Origin: JAQVUB01 sp033809415
GTDB lineage: Bacteria > Verrucomicrobiota > Lentisphaeria > Oligosphaerales > Oligosphaeraceae
NCBI GenBank assembly: GCA_033809415.1
Contig: JAPXLT010000064.1
Span: 1 to 18,251 of the forward strand
Direction: 5' to 3'
DNA: 18,251 bases
Position numbers and translations under genes: made by a program. Under the pieces are notes generated by a model. The model was not told the origin of the DNA. It saw only the letters and a program-made list of their open reading frames with translations, and did not search any database. This document shows positions 6,612 through 15,200 of this stretch, one piece after another. Each line of letters starts with the position of its first letter. Positions within the stretch are counted from its first letter, which is position 1.

Positions 6612-6736
6612 TTTTTACAACGAAAGACACGAATGACTACGAAAATTTCATGGGAAGTACGACGCGTTCCCCTCGCAGACAAAGTCGCTTCCCATGAAAT
6701 TTTTTCGGGTCTTTTTGTGCTTTTCGTTGTTTAAAA
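6612..6736. repeat. Palindromic intergenic element, copy 1 (about 120 bp)
   Basis: Two imperfect inverted arms of about 45 nt (6616-6657 and 6688-6731) read ACAACGAAA...CACGAA...CGAAAATTTCATGGGAAG. The inner AATTTCATGGGAAG at 6644-6657 is perfectly complementary to 6688-6701. The loop holds ACGACGCGTTCCCCTCGCAGACAAAG. A second copy with similar arms and a related loop in the opposite orientation lies at 16716-16832. It sits between the nifJ stop and its terminator. No protein is encoded. Confidence 0.85.
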
Positions 6737-6746
6737 TTCCTCTGCC

Positions 6747-9700
6747 TTAGAGCAATTCGCCGAATTGCTTATGCAGATTGAGCCGTTGCATTGCGTCTTC
6801 TTCGCATTGCTTGAAGAGTTCATCTGCTTCAGCGGCGGCGGCGGTATTACGCAGAGACCTGTAGCGTCCCTGGCCAGCGAGGAATTCCTGGAACTTGTCA
6901 TTGACTTCCTTGCTGTCCCAGCTGAAACGTTTTTCCGTCAGGCCTGGATTATAGCGGTAAAGCGGCACATATCCGCACTCGACTGCTTTTTTCTGTTCAT
7001 CCTGATGGTACATCATATTGATGGCATGATTGATGCAGGGCGCGTAAGCCAGGATCAGGGATGGTCCCTTGTAGGCTTCAGCTTCGATGAAGGCATTCAG
7101 CGTTTGCTGCCGGTTGGCTCCCATCGAGCAGCTGGCCACATAGACGTAGCCGTAGCTCATGGCCATCAGTCCCAGGTTCTTCTTGCCAACCCGTTTGCCA
7201 TTGGCGGCAAACTGGGCAACAGCACCAATCTGCGTGGCTTTCGAGGCCTGCCCGCCAGTGTTGGAATACACCTCCGTGTCCAGCACGAGGACATTGACAT
7301 TGCGTCCGGAAGCCAGAACGTGATCCAAGCCGCCGAATCCAATGTCATATGCCCAGCCGTCACCACCGAAAATCCACACGGACTTGTCAACAAAATAATC
7401 GCTCAGCTCGAAGGCCTTGGCGGCATAGATGCAATGCGGTGCAGCTTTTTCCAGCAACGGCTTGACTGCATCTTGGGCGGCAAAGGCTTCTTGTTCGGTG
7501 GAATCCCAGAGGCTCAGGCAGAGTTTCAGGGCTTCCTTCAAGTCAGCCGGTGCTTGTTCGCTGGCGAGGATTTTATCGACATTGAGTTTCAGTTGTTCGC
7601 GGTTCGAGTCAATGGCCAGGCGCATGCCCAGTCCGAACTCCGCGTTGTCTTCAAAGAGGCTGTTAGCCCAGGCTGGGCCGCGGCCATTTTTCGCTTTGCA
7701 ATACGGGATGGTCGGGAAGGTTCCGCCGTAGATTGAGGAGCAGCCAGTGGCATTGGCCACAATCATGCGCTCGCCAAAGAGCTGCGTCACCAGTTTGACG
7801 TATGGAGTCTCGCCACATCCTGCACAAGCGCCGGAGAACTCGAACAACGGCTTCTTCAACTGGCTGCCTTTGACCGTCGTCGGCTTGTTGTTGCCCAGAT
7901 GATTGTCGCTGGTCTCATCAAAGAATTTGACTTTTTCAACTTCACCATTCTGACGGGCTTCTTCCAAGGTACCCCAAACCAGAGCCTTGTTGTCCTTGCT
8001 GGCGAGCGGACAGGACTGCACACAAACGCCGCAACCCTGGCAGTCTTCACAATAAACCTGAACTTTAAACTTCAGGGCCGGGTCCGCCTTCGGCTTGACG
8101 TCAACTGCACCGAAATCAGCCGGTGCACCGGCCAATTCCTCGACCGGAATCAGCTTCGTGCGGATGGCGGCGTGCGGGCAAACCATGCTGCAGATATTGC
8201 ACTGGATGCAGTTTTCTGATTTCCAGACCGGGATACGCGGCGCAATGCCACGTTTTTCCAGGGCAGCGGTGCCGGTAGGCAGCACGCCGTCGATGGACAT
8301 CGCAGAAACCGGAATCTCGTCGCCCTTCTGCAGCATCGCGGGCAGGATGACCTTTTTGGCAAAATCGTCGGCGTCATCCGGAAGCAATGCCGGCAGCACA
8401 AAGCTGTCAATTCCATCCAGACTGGAGGGGACTTTCACCTCTTCCAGCGCAGCGGCGGTGTTATCGACACAGACCCAGTTCTTCTCGACGATATCCATGC
8501 CTTTTTTCTCAAAACGCTTCTTGATCGACTGCTTCAGCATCTTGATCGCCAAGTCCTTATCGAGAACCTTGGAAATCAGGAAGAAGGCTGTCTGCATGAC
8601 GGAATTGATGCGCTTGCCAAGTCCCGCCGCCACCGCAATCTTCAAGGCATCAATGTTGTAGAAGCGGATTTTGCGCTTGATGATCAATTCCTGCATATCA
8701 CGCGTCAACTTCGAGAAAACTTCATCATTCGAAAATTCGGAGTTCAGCAGGAAGACGCCACCCTCGGTCAAACCGGAGATCATATCATAGCGGCCAATAT
8801 AAGCCGGGTTGTGACAGGCAACAAAATTCGGACGGCTAATCAGATACGGACTGGTGATCGGCTTCTTGCCAAAACGCAGATGCGATACAGTCACACCGCC
8901 GGATTTCTTCGAGTCGTAGGAGAAATACCCCTGCGCAAAAAGTTCCGTCTCATTGCCGATCAGCTTGATCGAGTCCTTGTTGGCGCCCACTGTGCCGTCC
9001 GAGCCGAGTCCCCAGAAGGTGCAGCTGATCGTGCCTTCCGGCTCACAGTCAAACTCCTCGCCAACCGGCAGGGATTTATGCGTCACGTCGTCGTTGATGC
9101 CAACCGTGAAACCATGGAAAGCTGCGCCATCGAGATGATCGAAGACCGCCTTGACCATTGCAGGCGTAAATTCCTTGGAAGCCAGGCCATAACGTCCGCC
9201 AATCACTTGAGCACCTGCAAATTCAGTGCCCTTGATGGCGTTGACGACCGACAAATACAGCGGTTCGCCGGCGGCGCCGGGTTCTTTGGTGCGATCCAGA
9301 ACTGCAATCTGTTTCACCGATTTCGGCAAGGCGGCCAGGAAAGCGGCGTTGTCGAAAGGCAGGAACAGGCGGACATTGACCATGCCCAGCTTGGCACCCT
9401 TGGAATTCAGGTAGTTGACTGCCAGAGCCACCGTCTCGGCGCCGGAACCCATGACGACAATCACTTTTTCAGCATCGGCTGCACCGACATAATCAAACAG
9501 ATGATACTGGCGCCCCGTCACTTTTGCCAGTTTGTCCATGTATTTCTGAACGATGCCCGGCAAGGCGGCATAGTGGGCATTGGTGGTTTCACGGCCTTGG
9601 AAGTAAACATCGGGGTTCTGAGCGGCCACGTGCAAAACCGGCTTTTCCGGACGCAGGGCGCGCTGACGGAATGCCTCGATGTATTTCATGTCAACAAGCG

Positions 9701-10274
9701 AGCGAAGCGTCTCATAATCCAGTTCCTCGACTTTCTGGATTTCATGCGAGGTGCGGAAACCATCAAAGAAGTGCACAAAGGGAATATTGGCTTCCAGCGT
9801 AGCCAGGTGGGCGACCGCCGCCAAGTCCATTGTTTCCTGGACGGAGCTCGAACCCAGCAGGGCAAATCCGGTTGCGCGGCAGGCCATCACGTCGGCATGG
9901 TCACCGAAGATAGCCAATGACTGTGCGGCCAGGGTGCGGGCCGACACGTGGAATACGGTCGGCAGCATTTCACCGGCAATCTTGTACATGTTGGGAATCA
10001 TCAGCAACAAGCCCTGCGAGGCTGTATAGGTCGTCGTCAAAGCGCCGGCGACTAGAGAACCATGCAACGCACCGGCCGCACCGGCTTCCGACTGCATCTC
10101 GATGATGTCCAAGGGACGTCCAAACATATTCAAGCGTCCCTGAGCCGCCCAGGAATCCGCCAGTTCACCCATCACCGAAGACGGAGTAATTGGATAAATG
10201 GCAGCGACTTCGCTGAAAGCGTACGCTACGTGAGAGGCGGCGGTGTTGCCGTCGATGGTGACCATTTTTGCCAT
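6747..10274 (-). CDS. nifJ: Pyruvate:ferredoxin (flavodoxin) oxidoreductase, single-chain
   Basis: Cytoplasmic enzyme that converts pyruvate and CoA to acetyl-CoA and CO2 while reducing ferredoxin or flavodoxin, a hallmark of anaerobic metabolism. The 1175 residues match the homodimeric one-chain form. In order: the N-terminal domain with YPITPSS (27-33; the Thr contacts pyruvate in known structures); a second domain; the gamma domain with GSDGTVGANKDSIKLIG (about 421-437); two ferredoxin-type 4Fe-4S motifs, CIQCNICSMVCP (about 687) and CEDCQGCGVCVQSCP (about 741); CAGCGETPYV (about 815), giving cysteines for the proximal cluster; the thiamine-diphosphate motif GDGWAYDIGFGGLDH through YSNTGGQASKAT (about 968-1010); and a C-terminal Cys in ASCSMGANRQQ. 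The ATG at 10274 has AAGGAG (10281-10286) 6 nt upstream, so I prefer it to an unsupported start 26 codons further up. Confidence 0.96.
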   Translation of the reverse strand: MAKMVTIDGNTAASHVAYAFSEVAAIYPITPSSVMGELADSWAAQGRLNMFGRPLDIIEMQSEAGAAGALHGSLVAGALTTTYTASQGLLLMIPNMYKIAGEMLPTVFHVSARTLAAQSLAIFGDHADVMACRATGFALLGSSSVQETMDLAAVAHLATLEANIPFVHFFDGFRTSHEIQKVEELDYETLRSLVDMKYIEAFRQRALRPEKPVLHVAAQNPDVYFQGRETTNAHYAALPGIVQKYMDKLAKVTGRQYHLFDYVGAADAEKVIVVMGSGAETVALAVNYLNSKGAKLGMVNVRLFLPFDNAAFLAALPKSVKQIAVLDRTKEPGAAGEPLYLSVVNAIKGTEFAGAQVIGGRYGLASKEFTPAMVKAVFDHLDGAAFHGFTVGINDDVTHKSLPVGEEFDCEPEGTISCTFWGLGSDGTVGANKDSIKLIGNETELFAQGYFSYDSKKSGGVTVSHLRFGKKPITSPYLISRPNFVACHNPAYIGRYDMISGLTEGGVFLLNSEFSNDEVFSKLTRDMQELIIKRKIRFYNIDALKIAVAAGLGKRINSVMQTAFFLISKVLDKDLAIKMLKQSIKKRFEKKGMDIVEKNWVCVDNTAAALEEVKVPSSLDGIDSFVLPALLPDDADDFAKKVILPAMLQKGDEIPVSAMSIDGVLPTGTAALEKRGIAPRIPVWKSENCIQCNICSMVCPHAAIRTKLIPVEELAGAPADFGAVDVKPKADPALKFKVQVYCEDCQGCGVCVQSCPLASKDNKALVWGTLEEARQNGEVEKVKFFDETSDNHLGNNKPTTVKGSQLKKPLFEFSGACAGCGETPYVKLVTQLFGERMIVANATGCSSIYGGTFPTIPYCKAKNGRGPAWANSLFEDNAEFGLGMRLAIDSNREQLKLNVDKILASEQAPADLKEALKLCLSLWDSTEQEAFAAQDAVKPLLEKAAPHCIYAAKAFELSDYFVDKSVWIFGGDGWAYDIGFGGLDHVLASGRNVNVLVLDTEVYSNTGGQASKATQIGAVAQFAANGKRVGKKNLGLMAMSYGYVYVASCSMGANRQQTLNAFIEAEAYKGPSLILAYAPCINHAINMMYHQDEQKKAVECGYVPLYRYNPGLTEKRFSWDSKEVNDKFQEFLAGQGRYRSLRNTAAAAEADELFKQCEEDAMQRLNLHKQFGELL

Positions 10275-10383
10275 GTCATTCTCCTTAAATACTGATAAGC
10301 TTCCAGCCCGCAGCATACAGGCTGAACATACAAATTTACCGCAGCAAAGCAAATAAAGCCCGCCGGGAAAAAGGTGATCACTT

Positions 10384-10412
10384 AATATAAGCCTGAAAAC
10401 AGGGTTTTACAA
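10384..10412 (-). promoter_or_regulatory. Candidate nifJ promoter
   Basis: On the minus strand TTGTAA (10412-10407) and TATATT (10389-10384) have a 17-nt spacer, giving a leader of about 100 nt before the ATG at 10274. The fit is reasonable for a sigma70-type promoter but is judged by eye only. Confidence 0.4.
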
Positions 10413-10433
10413 GATACAAGACACGGAATGGAC

Positions 10434-10614
10434 TAGGACAGGGACAAGAATGGACGGAATGGACAACATGGACACAAATGGACACGTTTGTTATGGACGG
10501 AATGGACATTTACAGCAGGTGACATTTTTTTGCGCCTGTCCATTCGTCCATCAAACGGCAAGTCCATCGCGTCCATTCTGTCCATGATGTCCATTCGTGT
10601 CCCTTGTCCATCAA
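10434..10614. repeat. Inverted pair of GGAC/GTCC minisatellites
   Basis: The left part (10434-10507) has GAATGGAC-type units. A 21-nt spacer (10511-10531) is identical to 1402-1422. The right part (10535-10614) consists of GTCCATTC-type units, the complement of the left. Together they form a long imperfect inverted repeat between the nifJ promoter and the uppP stop. The unit spacing is irregular. I see no gene in the 10275-10689 gap. Confidence 0.7.
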
Positions 10615-10640
10615 AAATGCTCATTTTGCCGTTTGAATAG

Positions 10641-10689
10641 GTTGTGTGCGCCAGTCCGCGCCAAGCCTTTTCGTTGTTAAAAAAGAACT
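10641..10689 (-). repeat. TTTTTTAAC module beside the uppP stop codon
   Basis: The minus strand reads TTTTTTAACAACGAAAAGGC, then TTGGCGCGGACTGGCGCACA. CAGTCCGCGCCAAG (10652-10665) is identical to 4048-4061. A plus-strand relative at 11602-11657 lies on the other side of uppP, so the gene is bracketed by modules that point away from it. Confidence 0.75.
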
Positions 10690-11481
10690 TCATCCGAACA
10701 GGATGACCAGGGCTGCCACGCCACCGACCGTTAGGCAGTAACAACCGAAATACCAGAATTTTCCGCTGATCTGAAAAAGAGCCAGGATTTTCAAGGACAG
10801 GAAGCCGATGATTGCCGCCAAGCTGCATCCGGTCAGCATCACCGCCAATTCTCCCGGGCTGTCCGACATCGCAAAGATATCCTTGGCTTTCAGCAGGATT
10901 CCTCCTGCCAGCAGTGGGATGGACATCAAGAAGGAAAACTCGGCAGCTTTCTGCGGTGCGATTCCGAGCCAGCGTGCGCAGGTGATTGTGCTGCCAGAAC
11001 GGCTGATCCCCGGCAGCAATGCCACCGCCTGGATCAGACCGATGCCGGTTGCATGAAGAAAACCGGGGGATGAAACGTTGCCGGAGCGAGGCAGAAAACG
11101 GGTGGACAGCAGCAGCAGCCCGGTGACCATCAGCATCACGGAGCAAATCAGCGGCTCGTCAAATAAATTCTCGATCGGTTCCTTAAACAGAAAATAGACT
11201 ATTGCAGCAGGGATGCAGGACACAAGAAGCGCGGCACAATACAACAGCGAGACCTTTTCACGCCGCAACGCCCCGGATAGCAATGCCAGCAATCTTTTGC
11301 GGTAAAAGACCAGGATTGACAGCAGTGTGCCCCCATGCAGAGCCAGTTCGAGAGCCGGTCCCGGACTTGCTTTCATGCCGGCAAAATGCTGCAACAACAA
11401 CAGATGTCCTGAACTGCTGACCGGCAGAAATTCAGTCAGTCCCTGCATGATCGCCAGACCACAGATTTCCAGAAAACTCAT
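10690..11481 (-). CDS. uppP: Undecaprenyl-diphosphatase UppP (BacA)
   Basis: Integral membrane phosphatase that removes one phosphate from undecaprenyl diphosphate, regenerating the lipid carrier for peptidoglycan and surface polysaccharide; overproduction gives bacitracin resistance in known bacteria. It is 263 residues, the usual length. The first signature QGLTEFLPVSSSGHL spans 13-27 (the QxxxE motif with Glu17), and the second, LLPGISRSGSTI, lies at about 155-166 with the active-site Arg and Ser. Several hydrophobic helices follow, ending in GVAALVILFG. The ATG at 11481 has an AAAGGA upstream. It is transcribed toward nifJ but separated from it by 400 bp of repeats, so it is probably its own unit. 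It could supply carrier lipid for the glycosyltransferase operon (inference). Confidence 0.96.
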   Translation of the reverse strand: MSFLEICGLAIMQGLTEFLPVSSSGHLLLLQHFAGMKASPGPALELALHGGTLLSILVFYRKRLLALLSGALRREKVSLLYCAALLVSCIPAAIVYFLFKEPIENLFDEPLICSVMLMVTGLLLLSTRFLPRSGNVSSPGFLHATGIGLIQAVALLPGISRSGSTITCARWLGIAPQKAAEFSFLMSIPLLAGGILLKAKDIFAMSDSPGELAVMLTGCSLAAIIGFLSLKILALFQISGKFWYFGCYCLTVGGVAALVILFG

Positions 11482-11601
11482 ACAATCCTTTCATTCTAAT
11501 CATCGTGAAAAAATAGTGCTGCAAAAACGTTTTTTCAAGCGGAACCATAAGGAATCATGCAGAAACCATAGAAAACTAACGGAAATCATAGCGATTCCTA
11601 A

Positions 11602-11657
11602 TTTTTTAACCACGAACCACACGAAAAGGCTTGGGGTGGACTGCCGCCCACAACCCC
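11602..11657 (+). repeat. TTTTTTAAC module, plus-strand copy
   Basis: It reads TTTTTTAACCACGAACCAC, ACGAAAAGGCTTGGGGTGGA, CTGCCGCCCACAACCCC. This is the same module order as the minus-strand copies ending at 4087 and 10689, but in plus orientation. It leads directly into an 11-bp array, as the copy at 4034-4087 also does. Confidence 0.7.
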
Positions 11658-11752
11658 ACACGGACGGGACACGGACGGGACACGGACGGGACACGGACGG
11701 GACACGGACGGGACACGGACGGGACACGGACGGGACACGGACGGGACACGGA
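11658..11752 (-). repeat. Uniform 11-bp tandem array (eight CCC-type units)
   Basis: Eight exact ACACGGACGGG units (11658-11745) plus a 7-nt partial unit. The reverse complement is CCCGTCCGTGT, so every unit is the CCC form of the array at 12086-12261, in the opposite orientation. The perfect identity of the units points to recent expansion or homogenisation. Confidence 0.95.
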
Positions 11753-11755
11753 TAG

Positions 11756-12003
11756 CTGATCGGTCGGATTGGTTGGATCGACATAATGCTTTGCGTCGTA
11801 GGCGCTTAACCATGCTTAACCCCAGACTTTGGGGTGAGGAACCCAACCAACGGCAGTGCCTTGTAAAGGCACCACAATCAGACGGAGAAGTTCTTATATG
11901 CCAATGATTTGGAGATTTCTTTTCTGAAAAATCTTTCTGAAAAAACAAGAAGTTTGGGAATAGTAGCACGATTTTTTTTATAGGCTTGCTGCTTTGACGG
12001 ATG
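11756..12003 (+). repeat. Dispersed composite repeat, copy B
   Basis: The modules in order are: GATCGGTCGGATTGG; TGCTTTGCGTCGTAGGCGCT plus TAACCATGCTTAACCCC; a CCCCA...TGGGG hairpin (11820-11835); a CAGTGCCTT-GTA-AAGGCACC hairpin (11854-11873); TGCCAATGATTTGGAGATT; a 31-nt stretch shared exactly with copy C (11926-11956); and the terminal TTGCTGCTTTGACGGATG (11986-12003). It parallels copy A at 3531-3840. Confidence 0.8.
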
Positions 12004-12085
12004 AAATGATGAAATGGCATGCGGTTGTGTTGTGATATCTTTTGAAATGCTTCCGATGGAATGTTATAGTAACAAGGATTTTCGT

Positions 12086-12261
12086 CCCGTCCGTGTCCCG
12101 TCCGTGTAAAGTCCGTGTAAAGTCCGTGTCCCGTCCGTGTAAAGTCCGTGTCCCGTCCGTGTCCCGTCCGTGTAAAGTCCGTGTCCCGTCCGTGTAAAGT
12201 CCGTGTCCCGTCCGTGTAAAGTCCGTGTCCCGTCCGTGTAAAGTCCGTGTAAAGTCCGTGT
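12086..12261 (+). repeat. Two-state 11-bp tandem array (16 units) running into the AsmA-like start
   Basis: Sixteen exact 11-bp units share the core GTCCGTGT and start with either CCC or AAA. In order they read C C A A C A C C A C A C A C A A, then a CCCG remnant. No third form and no within-core substitution occurs. The final units supply the candidate GTG start codons at 12225 and 12258 of the downstream gene. Eleven bases is close to one helical turn, so cores lie on nearly the same DNA face. Confidence 0.97.
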
Positions 12262-15200
12262 CCCGACTAAAAAACACATATCAGCGTATTTTTCGAGCCG
12301 TCATTCTTTTGCTCGTTTTTCTGGTTGTGAGCATTGAATTGATATTCCGGGTTTATGGGCTGCCTGCTTTTGGGCGTACTCTGCTCGAGGATTCTCTGGC
12401 TCATGCCGGTATCAACTGCCGTTTTGCCTGGGTCAAGGCAAGCTTGTTCAGCGGCCTGACTTTTCAGGGCGTAACCGCCAGAATAGACACCTCGCTGGGG
12501 CCAGTCTGCCTCGAGGCCAGGGAGGCAGTCACCTCCTTCAATCCCCTGAAACTCTTGCAAGGCAATGTCCTTCCGGAGAGCTTCCGCCTCAACGCGGCGC
12601 AAATACAATTAATTTCCGACAATGGCATCCCCCTGCTGGATTGTCGGCAATTGTTTTTCAACGCTCGTTCCCTGGAACAAAACAAGCTGTCAGGCAATTT
12701 GATTTTCAGCCAGAATGGCATTCGCATCCGTGGGGAAATCCTTCTCGACAATTATCATCTTTTGCCGCAGCAGATTGCCGCCCTGCTTGCTGATAACGCG
12801 ACCAATCAAAATATTAAGATCGCGACGCTCCTGGAAAGCTTTCAGCAGCGCTTCGAGGTCTGTGAATTCGGCGAAAATGATACGTTGCTGACCTTTTCAT
12901 GCCAAGGTGATATCAGGGACTGGAATTCCTTTCAGCTAACAGGTGATTTTGACTTGAATTATGGTCAGATCGGACCCCTGCTGATTCAAAAACAGCGGGG
13001 ACGTTTTCAATATCGTGATCACCTGTTTCAACTCTTGGACCTAAAATGGCTGTTCAGCAATGATGAGCAAATCCAGGCAAGCATCGATATCGACTTCAAG
13101 GAGCAGACCATCGCTGCGGAATTCCAGGGACGTCTGACCCCGGAAACCTGCCTGAACCTGACCGGGCCGGACGCCCCCCTCTGGCCACAAGAAGTCTCCT
13201 GCCCAGTTCCGATTGCTTTCCGGGGAACACTTCCCCCCGCAAAATGGAATTTCTCGAATGCCGAACCACGGATGGATTGCACCCTGAAATCCCTTTCCAT
13301 CATGGGAACGCATTTCCAGCAGGGCAGTTTTTCGCTGCTGCTTAAAAACGAGGTGCTCCTAGTCGAGAACCTGATCCTCGGCCTCGATTTCCGGCAGCAG
13401 AAAGGAATCCGCGGAAACCTGCAATGGCACCTGCGGCAGAAAAAGCTCAGCGGAGAGCTGGATGCCCGCTTCAATCTCAGTGAAGTCCTTCAAAACCATG
13501 GATTAACAAATGACTTTGCGGGCACCTTCATCGAGCATTTCGACGATGTCCGCATGAACATCAGCCTGGAAGAATCGCCGCTTGACTGGCGGCAGTGGCG
13601 TTTCCGTGGGGAGTTCCGGGAAGGCGGCGGTGCTGAATTCGGGCTGAATTTCGAGAAGCTGGTCATCCCCTTCCGCATGGAATCCGGCTGGCTGCACATC
13701 GAGCAGGCCACCACTGGGATCAAACAGCCCGGCTCGCCAGAGTTTGCCCTGAATGCCGATATCAATATCGAGACCCTGCTTAAAGAGCGCCGCTTCGAAT
13801 CGGTCTTTTCCCTGCATCTGACAAGCAGGGACATGGCAGAATCGCCCGGCAGCGAAATGCTGAATGCCCAGGCAACATGCCGAATCGATCTTAAAACCCA
13901 GCGTTTTCAACTTGCCGATGGCAAAGGAACCGTCGTTCCCGACTTGTTCCTGACCGGCTTTCAGGAACAGTTCCAAAAAATCTATGCGCCATTGAATCGC
14001 TTCCTTTCCGGGTCGCAGCCTGTCAGCCTTCTCTTTCATATCCCGGAATTCGACCTGGCCAGAAAAGAAGACTGGCGGGTTGTCTTTCAGGTCCAAGCGG
14101 AACATGCAAAATTCCGGCTGCTTGATATCCACAAAGTGCAGGCCGATGGTGAGATATCCACCCGTCAGGCCAGTTTTCGAAATATCCGCGCACTAGTGAA
14201 TGAAAACGAAGACCTTGCCCTGGACCTGCTGATCGGTTTTCAACCGCCATCGGTTGCTGTCAAAAATGCCGTTGTCCATGCTCGTCCTGAATTGTTCGAG
14301 GCCTTCATCTTCAATGAAGATGCCTGTCAAATTTACCGTAAAATCTGGGAACATGTCCACTGGGACATGCAACAGCTTCCGGAAATCCATATTCCTGAGC
14401 TGCTCTACTGGGAAGCCCCCTCGAATACTCATAACTGGCAGCTGAAAATCGACGCCACGCTGGAAGTGCAGAATGCCTCCTTCAAGGACTTCCCGATTCC
14501 AGGCGCAACCATCGGCCTCGATCTGGAACTGCCCGAAGCGCTGACGATCAAACCTGTCACCCTGAAAACCCAGCAGGGAGACGTCAACGCCAAGGTCGCA
14601 TTCTCTTTCACCGGAATTCCAAACTGCACCTTTGCCCTCGAGGAAACCCAGGTTCCCCTCGATGTCATCCTGTTGCTCAAATCCATCAATGAAGACTGGA
14701 AGGAATTCCTCGACCTGATCACCTTGCATTCGGAGGCAAAGCTCGCTTGCGAAGGGTTCTTTGACTTCGCCAACTCTCCGACCATCCAAATCAACGGGAC
14801 TCTCCTTTCCCCTGAAATCACTTTCAAGAAAACACAGCTTGAAAATATTGTCTGCAACTGGAATTACGATGCAGGAAGGCTCTTCTGGAATCTCCAGGAA
14901 GGCTTCTTCCTCGGCGCGCGACTCAATAATACTGGATACTACGATTTCCGGAGTAGCACCGGCGAAACCCTGCTTAAAGTCCGCAACCTCCCATTGGACA
15001 AGACTGGAAGTTTTTTCACGGGCGGGGCCACGTCCAAACGCAAAAATCCACTGAGCGGCATGATCGACTGCGACTGCAAGGTCTCGCTGCTGAAAAACTG
15101 GGCGGAATCGCCCCTATACCTCGAGGGAAGCGGGCATTTCAGCCTGCGCGATGCAGACCTCTGGCAAGTGCCGCTGATGGACAATCTCGCCTCCATCCTG

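Larger units (their letters stand above)
11482..12085. other. Repeat mosaic between divergent uppP and the AsmA-like gene
   Basis: This divergent intergenic region should hold promoters for both flanking genes, yet most of it is repeats: a TTTTTTAAC module (11602-11657), an 11-bp array (11658-11752), composite repeat copy B (11756-12003), and then the second 11-bp array starting at 12086. The likely unique stretches are 11482-11600 (upstream of uppP) and 12004-12085. I cannot pick a firm promoter in either. Confidence 0.7.

Noticed and set aside
6765..9920. Plus-strand open frames of 323 and 369 codons inside nifJ
   Set aside because: They are antisense shadows of a complete, motif-rich oxidoreductase; no ribosome site or recognisable domain.
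10275..10352. 26-codon N-terminal extension of nifJ
   Set aside because: The ATG at 10274 has a strong AAGGAG site and gives the canonical family N-terminus; the extension has no ribosome site and is cysteine-rich low-quality sequence.
11658..12261. Possible CRISPR arrays
   Set aside because: Units are 11 bp, directly adjacent, with no unique spacers and no cas genes nearby.
11598..12279. Open frames reading TDGTRTGHGRD-like repeats through the 11-bp arrays
   Set aside because: An 11-bp unit without stops on the minus strand stays open in all three frames, so repeat-protein frames are expected artefacts.
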